From Astropecten irregularis (taxonomy: Eukaryota; Echinodermata; Asteroidea; Paxillosida; Astropectinidae): a stretch of DNA of 64,000 nucleotides. Positions 39,601 through 48,600 of this stretch are shown piece after piece. Below the pieces are notes generated by a model. The model searched no databases. It was not told the origin of the DNA and saw only the letters and a program-made list of their open reading frames with translations. The stretch lies in NCBI GenBank assembly GCA_963971285.1, contig OZ020246.1:22303217-22367216 (forward strand), written 5' to 3'. Position 1 is the first letter of the stretch, and each line of letters opens with the position of its first letter. Both the position numbers and the translations under genes were made by a program.

Positions 39601-42600
39601 GGCCCCATCTTGTAGCATCAGCTGGACCTAACAGAGCTTGATTATATTGAATGCCTGGGACTGTCCTGGCCCAGGGGGTTGATAATAATGGCCCGTCTTT
39701 CCCTTGAGTTGTCATGTATGAACTGGAGTCCATGATGAATATGGCTGCATGATGAACTGCTATATTGTATCCTGGATGTACAAGATTCGATATATCCACA
39801 TCATACACATACATTGTATAATCCACATTAGGCCCCCCCAAAAAAAAATTGTTGTGTTGCCCTCAGCGACCGACCGTAAAATGCCAAAACTTTGGGTCGG
39901 GATTTATTTTTCTTTTCTTTTTTCTCTGAGTCCTAAAGTATAAAAACTCACAATTTTTGACAGAAAATGTAAGATTTAGCAGTAAAAAAGCGTGTCTCCT
40001 CAAATCGACCCAAGACCGTTGATTTATAAGCCCTGGTGACCATACATCCTGTATTTATTCTTAAATGTTTGAAAGTCGGCAAAAAATAAAAATCGACCGA
40101 CCGACCCAAAATTTTAATTTTTCCGCTTGAGGGCAACACAACAATTTTTTTTTCCGGCCTTATTGTTCACATATTCACATAATATGCAAACATACATGTA
40201 TACTGTACACATAATCCACATATAATTCACATACTATGCACATATTGTAATCAATATGGGGGGCATAGGTGGCAAGTGCATTCGGCGCTCGCCTCTCACC
40301 AATGTGGCCCGGGTTCGATCTCGTCTTGAGTCATATGTGAGTAGAGTTGTGCCGTGGTTCTCTTTTATGCTACAAGGATTTTTCTCTGGTTTTCCTCCCT
40401 ACCCAAAAATCAAAACACTTTCGATCTCAGGCTGTGCTCCGTGATCATATATCACGTTGTAGCCACATCCTTCACAATTCAGCACCCCAGCTGTGCTAGT
40501 AAGGATGATTATATAACCTATCAAATTATTATTATATTATTATATAATCCACATCATATCCAATTTTGATATCCACTTTCAGATATTGCTGTCTTCTGGC
40601 CCACTGCAAGTTGTGATGTCTGTTTATAGAATGTGCCATTGAATAGAGTTATGAAAGTATTGAATTAATCCTATTTTACATATTGCATATTTATCTACAT
40701 GTAAAAACTATGTAGATCTGGTGTACATGTATGTTGAATCAAATCCTGAAAGCGAATTCAGTACATGAATCAGTGTGTCACTGTGAACTACAACTTGTAC
40801 TCTTGAAAAGCACTTAATTTGTGTAAAATGAAATAGGTATTTATGCATACAGTGGAACGCTGCTGATATAACAAACACCTCTATACCGAACATTTGGCTA
40901 TACCATGGAGAAATAAGACACAGTGTCTTATTTCTCCACGGCTATACCAAACATCATCCTTGGCTCCCAATTTATAGGCATGCTGGACATTGTTCGCTGT
41001 AACGAACGACCACTATAACAAACAATTTCTGTGCATCCCAGTGTGTTCCTTATACTGACGTTCCAATGTATTGCCAACATTCAGGCATCTCTTTGTTGAT
41101 ATTTATAGTATCACTATTTTCTTTTCTGCAAAGAGGGTTGGTGGTGCGTATTGTTCAACATGCCATGAAAAATATGCAGGCAACTTGTTCACTTGACTCT
41201 TGGGATTGTTGAAGCTGAGCGCTCCACTGTGATGTACCATTCAATTGAATGTGCATCACCATGGAACATGATACACAGTCTGGGACTTGCTTTTTATAAA
41301 TATCCCCACACTGTATACATTCATTTACATGTATACAAACCGCTCAAGGAGACAGCCCTATAAATATTGCATGTCATTCATGCCTATTTCTGAAATCTGA
41401 AATTTCCATACTGATAGTAATACTTGTTTTATACGAAAAAAATGATAAGTCTTTAAAAAAAGGTACCTGTGACTTTAAAATTGTCTCCCTAAAGTCTGAT
41501 GTCTGTATAATGTACCCTTTTGTAGCAAATGCGTTTTCCCCGAGGAACATTGTAAAATGTGCCATTTAGAGAAATATCCAGTGGACATGTTGGATGTATT
41601 TATAGCGTGGCCAGTCCGTCATTTTGAAGGAAGGCTAATCAATCTTTCACAATGACTACGTGACAGAACGGACCGATAGACGCCTTGAAGCAATTTCGCC
41701 GTGAATGACTGGATGGAACCGTACTGCCCCTGATAGATGCTCTTTCTAGAAGCCAACCTACGTAACATTCACGGGGAATCTTGCTTGTATTGATTTTTTG
41801 TCGTTATATTAAGGCGCAAGGACTCGTAGATTGCATCGGTACTTCTGTTATTTTTGGTTTTTCCCCCCCTTTTTCCTTTTGCGACGCTCGAAGGCTTTGA
41901 AATGATGCTAGGCTAGGGCCAAGGAAGGAGACATTTTGATCTTGGCTAGATATCAAGGACCTTCCTTATTAGCCTCTGTGAGGAAGGACAGAAATATATG
42001 TGTATACTGAGAAATTTGACGTTATCTGAAGGTGATGTCACCAGTTCCGACGGGCTTCATCTTGACAACTAAATTGAATTTTTTTCTTTTCCCCCTGCGG
42101 ATTTATTCTGCATTTGTCAACATTACAAACCGGCAGGATTTAATTAAATTTGCAAGAAAAAAAACTCCAAAATGCCTGTAAATTTCTTCGTGTTGAAGAA
42201 TTTATGTTATCACAGTGGAGGAAAGATAAATATCCGAAGTTATGATAAACTAACAAATATTGCCGGCAAGCAAATTTAAGATATATCATTTTTTTAGTCG
42301 AGATATATCACTGTGATTTATCTATGATGGTAAGGGGTGGATTTTCTGAATTTATAATTTGCCATTTCAGTTGTTACTGCAGTCAGTACAATTGCTTGTT
42401 GTTATGAGAGAGTAGAATTGTTAACAGTCATGATGATGAGCAGGCTAGTCAAAACGTTGAGACCTTACGAGAAGTGCGAACGAAATAGAAGTACGAAAGT
42501 ACGAACGATTCTTACATGGTCCCATTTCGGTCCCATACGGTGCCCACTTTTTGAGAAAACAGTGATAAATAGCCAAATCATTTCTTTTCTCTTTTATTTT

Positions 42601-45600
42601 GATCTTAAAAACATTAAAAATAATTTTGGTCACTGGTTTGACTCTTTTCTGGATAAATACAGCATTTCAGGCAGACAAATTTTAATGGTACATTTCTACC
42701 ATCACCATCTTTATACCCTGAAAGTAAATCTGTGAACATTTCTGTTTTGGTATGCTACCAAAGTATGATAGTACCTTTATTAAGTACACTGACTAAATAA
42801 ATGCAGTATAATGCTTATTACTCAAGCCGCATGTTCACTGTTCATTGCCATTGACATGATTGATATACATGTGCATCTGCATTGCCAGTGTGCAACTGGA
42901 TGGTGGCACTGCACTTTGTAGCTCTTGAAGTATAAAGTGAAGACTCACCCAAGAGTCACAAGATGGAGGAGGAGGAAATGACAAGGAGCTAGAGTGAAAC
43001 AAAATTGATGAGCACTGGCAATTGCAAAAAGGAAAGCAGGTTTTTAGTTTCAATTCCCATGCAGGAAAGTTGACCTTTGCCAGACCCAGATAGCGAAGAG
43101 AGAAGGCTCACTGTCGGTGGCTGGCTCGCAACACATGGCTCAATAATTCATTGCTTCAAGAAGTGACAAGATTGTGATAACCAAACTGGGGAAGATCAAA
43201 TGTTTAACCATGGAGCTAGATCTATGGTTTAACTGGTTTTGTTTGTGTTATTTCTGTTCATGCAGGGATTGCCGTTCGACCAATCTCTTGGGAGCGTACA
43301 AGGAGTCCCACTCGGACGACATCACACAGGTACATTATTATAATGCACGGAGTCGCCTCACAAATATCATTTTCTCAGTTTGTGTCGGGTACATAGACCC
43401 TATAGCTAACGATACAAGCATTGTAATATGGAAATTAGGCCTTCCCTTCACCGACGTAGATGAGCGCTGCATACTCAGTCAGTGCTTGTTGAATGCACAT
43501 GAACAATTCATGCGCTGACTTGGTGGGATTCGAACTCACGACCTCCTGCTTACTAGTGCAGATGCCATACCGCTAGGCATCCGAGCTAGCTGGGGTCAGC
43601 AGGGTGAATCGAATCCAATATCACGGCGGGCACCGCCGAATCCCACCTGAGCTTGCGCATGATTTGTTCATGTGCACTCAACAAGCACCGAGTATATATG
43701 CAGTGCTCAACTACGTCGGTGAAGTGCAAGCCTAATTTGCATATTATCTGTCTCCTGACCAAAAACATTAATATTCATGATACTACCTTTGCCCAATCAG
43801 GTCTTACTACCGTACATCTACGAAGAGACTCCAATAATGGAATTTATAAAGGGCCTGTTTGACACCATGAAAAACCATGAAACCACTCACATATCACTAT
43901 ATCCCAAGGATCAGTTTATCGATACGCGCAGCAAATCTGCAACCTGAGACTTTTCAATGACTTAATATACAATCAGTTTCCCTTGTGGTTATTTGATGGT
44001 TACATATTAATGAATTATAACTGATGGGATTGGCTGGTGTCTGCAATACTGCCTCTCTCTCATCTTGTAGCATCCAATGTCTTATTTTCTGCTCTTAAAT
44101 TTCTTGATTTGTCTCCTCCTCTTCTTCCTCATTGCTACACACACAACAGCAAAATCCATTTATCATCCAGCAGGTACATTGTACATTCATCAGCATTTCT
44201 TCTTCATGTTAACTCTCTTTTCCCTTTTATGGTGTATCACCTGCATGATGTCTATGCATGAACTCTGTGCATTTAGTGTACATAGTTGTGCCCAACCCAG
44301 TCCAGCAAAATGAGTCTTAAGTCACCCAATTTTCTGTTGAATGTGTTTGTCCACATGCAAAATCAAGTTACAGGCTTTTAATAGCAATTTACATGTTCCT
44401 ATAAATAACACATGCCTGTTGATGTTGGGTATATATGTTTATAGAATGTTGACCAGTAGGTTACATGCAATGTGTGTGAGGAAAGCAAGACAATAATTTG
44501 GGGTTTTGTAAAACTACCCAGAAGAAATTGACCAAGACTAATTTTGTGAAATCCGGCTTCAAATATTATGTTTATAAATATTTGGCTCTGAAAATTGAAA
44601 ATTTGTGATGGATTTTCCTTCAGACTTCTAACATTGTTGACAGTTACTCAAATTTCACTGTTGCCTAGCTGAAACTGACTGGGACTCAAGTTGTAATGTT
44701 AGGAGTCTTGAAAATCTCGCTTTTTTAAATACAATTTTGAAATACAATGTCGCTGGAGAAAGCAAACTCAGTGTTCATTTCCTCATTGTCATACGTGCAT
44801 TTGAGGGAGCATTCCTGGGAGTTACTAAGACACATAATTGTCATCTATTTTCTTGCCAGACGTTTTCAAATTTTTATCCATGCTAAGCCCCACTGGCGTT
44901 TTGAAGATGGGTTATGATCAAGTTAAGCACTGAAAAATACCAGATTTGTGGATGTGTTGCTTTTTTATTTTTCCTTGTTGCATTCTGCCACTCTTACATG
45001 TTTACCTCTAAGGCCCAACGGTGTTGTGTTACCAAGATCATCGATTGAGCCACACACTGGCAGGTGGAACTGAAAATGAAAACAATATACTGACTGTCAG
45101 TGTCAGCCAGCAGTATAAGCAGTCAGCCTGGCTTTGAACCTTTGAATCATTATCCTGGCATTTCCTAGAGCACAAAACCTGACATTCATGCTCCATTATG
45201 AAATAACCTAGCCAAGAATAAAATGCAATCAATGACGGCCCCTGCCCGATCCTAGCTGCTAAAGATTGTTCTTTGTGAGGCTTCGGAAGGGACTTGCACC
45301 TGTGATTTGTTTCTTTCTTTTCCTATCAACACGTAGACAGTTTGGCCGTCCGCATTAGATTATAATTACGTCTCCAAGGAAGTAAATTATGGTTTTATTT
45401 CCAAGCTCCGTATGATCTGGGGCCTTTCTCAAAGCTCATCTCCGGCTCAGACTTCATCTCTGTCATCCATATGCTGAAAATTAAGGTTTGCCTTTTCAAT
45501 CCAGAGAATCTACTTCTGATCCACAGCCAAAAGTCTCTATTTTGATACCCATAATTTTAGAATGGATTCACGAAATGGAGCTAGAGCCTGAGCCTGAGCT

Positions 45601-48600
45601 GAAGCCAAGCTTTGAGAAAGGCCCCTGTACAATAATACAGTTTCTGTCCCTGTCTCTAGCAACGACCCTTTTATATCTTCTTGCTCTGTAAGCCTATGTT
45701 ATGCCAATGGGAGACTTTTGGAGAGTCGGTCTTGAGTCAACAGCGCACAGACGCGCAATACAATGTACGCATGCTCACAATTGCGCAAGCATGGTTTGCG
45801 CTTGTGCTGTTGACTCAAGACCGACTCTCAAAAATTTTCCCTGTTGCTGTCCAGTGATGTAAATTAGTGGTTTTTGTCAACATTTGTGAAACAAACTCGT
45901 GATAACTGTCTTCTGTTTTGAGTATGCTGTACAATGTACTGTATCAGAATTTCCTTTTGATTGCACAGTAGACTGCTTGGAATTTGTGCCACAAGCATGA
46001 ATGGTGACCAGTTAGACAAATCATTGGATTGGTTTCCCTCGAAGCTGTTTTGTGTTTCTTGTGTTCACCAAAGTTCTCAAATTGTAAATCGGTATCCCGA
46101 AGAATTTGCATTCTTAAGTGGCGAACTTGAGGGGGGAATTTTTTTTTTTATAAAGTGCATGACACGAAGAATTGATTAAGGGAAGGTGCTAGTAGTGCCA
46201 GTACTCGTTGATGGGAATCATTCAAAATGTCACGGACTTGTGAAATTGAGTTTGGCCGGCATTCTAAACAAGAGAAACGTGACTAGAGTCAGGCATTAGC
46301 CTTGGAAGGCAATATGTGATAATGGCCAACTAGAAGTCCTTTTTATAAAGTCTTCTTCAAAATGGGAGGTTGCTATCTTCAGTTGCTTGTGTCCAAATCC
46401 AAAAGATGCAACAGCTTTTTGATTGCAACATTTGAGAAATAATGAGTAAAATCTTCCAGGTACATTTTGTGTATAACCAGTCCAATTAATAAATTTCACT
46501 CGGTTGTGCACTTGTTGAAATACATTCTTCTGTCATTACAAACAATGTTATTTACTTTTAATCCCCCTTGAAAATACTTGAAACTTGTTTATGTGATGTT
46601 AAATGTTTAGTAACTGGTTAAGTTGTCAGAATGCCCAGTGTGCACTGTGCAGAAAACATCTTGCAGTAAAATGTATTCAAAAGGTGTTGAGTTAGGACAG
46701 CCCAATGACATTTTGATCCTTGTAGGATCTTTGCTAGGGTCCTGCTACGATCAAAACAAAAGGCCCTCCCAACTCCATAGTTTGCTGGAGTTTATTACTT
46801 GTGTAAAAATATATTAATTAGTTTGAAAATCTATTTCTGCAAACTGTTTCTTATAGGTGAAGTTCCATCCCAACAAGCAAGAGAGCCTAGCCACGGGATC
46901 CACAGATGGTCTGGTGTGTGTCTTTGACATCAGCCAGAGCAGTGAGGAAGATGCCTTGGTCACTACTCTCAACTCTGAATCCTCTGTGGTGAGTTTACAA
47001 GAACTAGATACTCCTTCTTGACTCACTATGATTAGTAATCACTGAATCACTAGATGACTCAAGACAGTTACGGCAGTTGTGGCATTTATTTTTGACATTT
47101 AAAGGTAGTATCATACTTTGGTTTTTATCAAAGAAATACAGATTCATGGGCAAATATATAAAGGAAGATACAGTAAAAGTCATCTGTGAAAATTTCAGTA
47201 CCACATAGTGCCCACTTTTTTAGAAAACGGTGAAAAACGGCCACAGTATTTCTTATATCTTTTCTCTTTTATTTTTGATCTTTGATCTTTTAAAAGATCA
47301 AAAAGATTTTTCGGTCGTTGTTTTACTCATTTTTGGATAAAGACACAATTTCAGGCGAAAAATTTTAACAGTAGGTTTCTACTAGCATCATCTCCATACC
47401 CTGAAAGTTATATGTAAATCTGTGAACATTTCTGTTTTGGTTTCTTACCAAAGTATGATACTACCTTCAATACATGTATGTGCAGAGGCTAATGCCATCA
47501 TGTCAAGTGCCTGTGCTATATTGCACTGTATGTTCTAATATTTTCTGTATTTCCTTTTTCTCATTCTTCTTGTCTTTTTTTAGAGTCGAATTGACTGGTG
47601 TGGGTCAAACAGTGAGTATTTGTACTGTCTGACACACACAGAAACCATTCTCATCTGGGATGCTGTAGAGGTAATGAACAGTTCAAAATAGTTTTTTCAT
47701 CTTTTGAAAAATATATTAAAAACAGTTTGTTTGATTTACATGTATTTGTCACAAATGCTTGTTTTATTTGTGTACTATGACACGTCAGCACAGTTTTAAT
47801 AAATTTACCCAGTAGTGCTTTTATAGTTTTGTTAAGACACATTTGTCAGGATTTGATAAGAGGTCTAGGGTCGATTTCACAAAGCCCTGCGATCGATCGT
47901 AACTCGAGTTACGAAGGATAACCCATCGTAGGTGGCCTATCCCATGTAGGGCTGCAATGCATCAAAAGTCCTACGATTGATAGTGAGTTACGAAGAGTTT
48001 GGTGAAATCGACCCCTGGTTGATAAGCTGACAATATTTATTAAGATAAAGATTTGATATGTTTAAACAATGAGATTTATTACTTCTATAGTTTTGGTAAA
48101 ACACATTTTTCAGGATTTGAAACCTGTTCTGGTTGATTAATGTTAAGACAAAGGTGTACTATCTCTGTGCTTTAAGATTATCTTTGATAAAACCTGATTG
48201 ACCGTGCAAACAGCATAACGATTCAAATTTGTCCGTTTCTGTCCCAAAATACAGTCATCAGTGCTGACAAGATTTGATGATGTCCGGGAAAAGCTTGCGG
48301 TAAGTTTGGATAAAATCCTCCTTTCTTTCCATTTTGAGGTTGGGATGAAAAATAAAATTGCGCGTTATTTTAGAAAGAAGATGATTTCTTACCAATTAAA
48401 ATAATGAATAATAAACCCGGTATGGTGTTCCGGTGGTTGCTGGTTCGAATCCTACTCCAGTTTTTCTTTGTTCACTTTTCAATGACTTAATATTCAGTCA
48501 GTTTCCCTTGTTTGATGAACCCATTAGAGTTGCACTAGTAAATTTATGCTGGTTATCATACAGTGTATTATCTTGGTACATTTCATTAATATGCTGAATG

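Larger units (their letters stand above)
31264..43265. other. WDR89 intron, 12 kb
   Basis: It holds MITEs at 32048, 34079 (with nested 34283), 34990, 35339, 36900, 38551, 39061, 39292, 39831, 40850 and 42525, a SINE at 40258, and diverged repeats at 33470-33725 and 38040-38290. I see nothing identifiable in 31265-32010, 32240-33265, 33730-34075, 34640-34985, 35720-36895, 37260-38035, 38710-39055, 39395-39825, 41070-42520 or 42785-43060. A poly-G run lies at 32672-32688. Confidence 0.6.
43330..46856. other. WDR89 intron, 3.5 kb
   Basis: It holds the inverted SINE pair (43424-43765), a SINE tail (43945-44010), the hexamer-arm element at 45419, a MITE at 45705 and a MITE half at 46690-46800. 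Nothing was recognised in 44015-45415 or 45850-46685. Confidence 0.6.

Noticed and set aside
43174-43518. 114-codon ORF containing [19 protein letters not shown]
   Set aside because: Only 43266-43329 is coding. The rest is intron and a reverse SINE read through without a stop; the donor at 43330 and the next exon at 46857 fit the WDR89 sequence.
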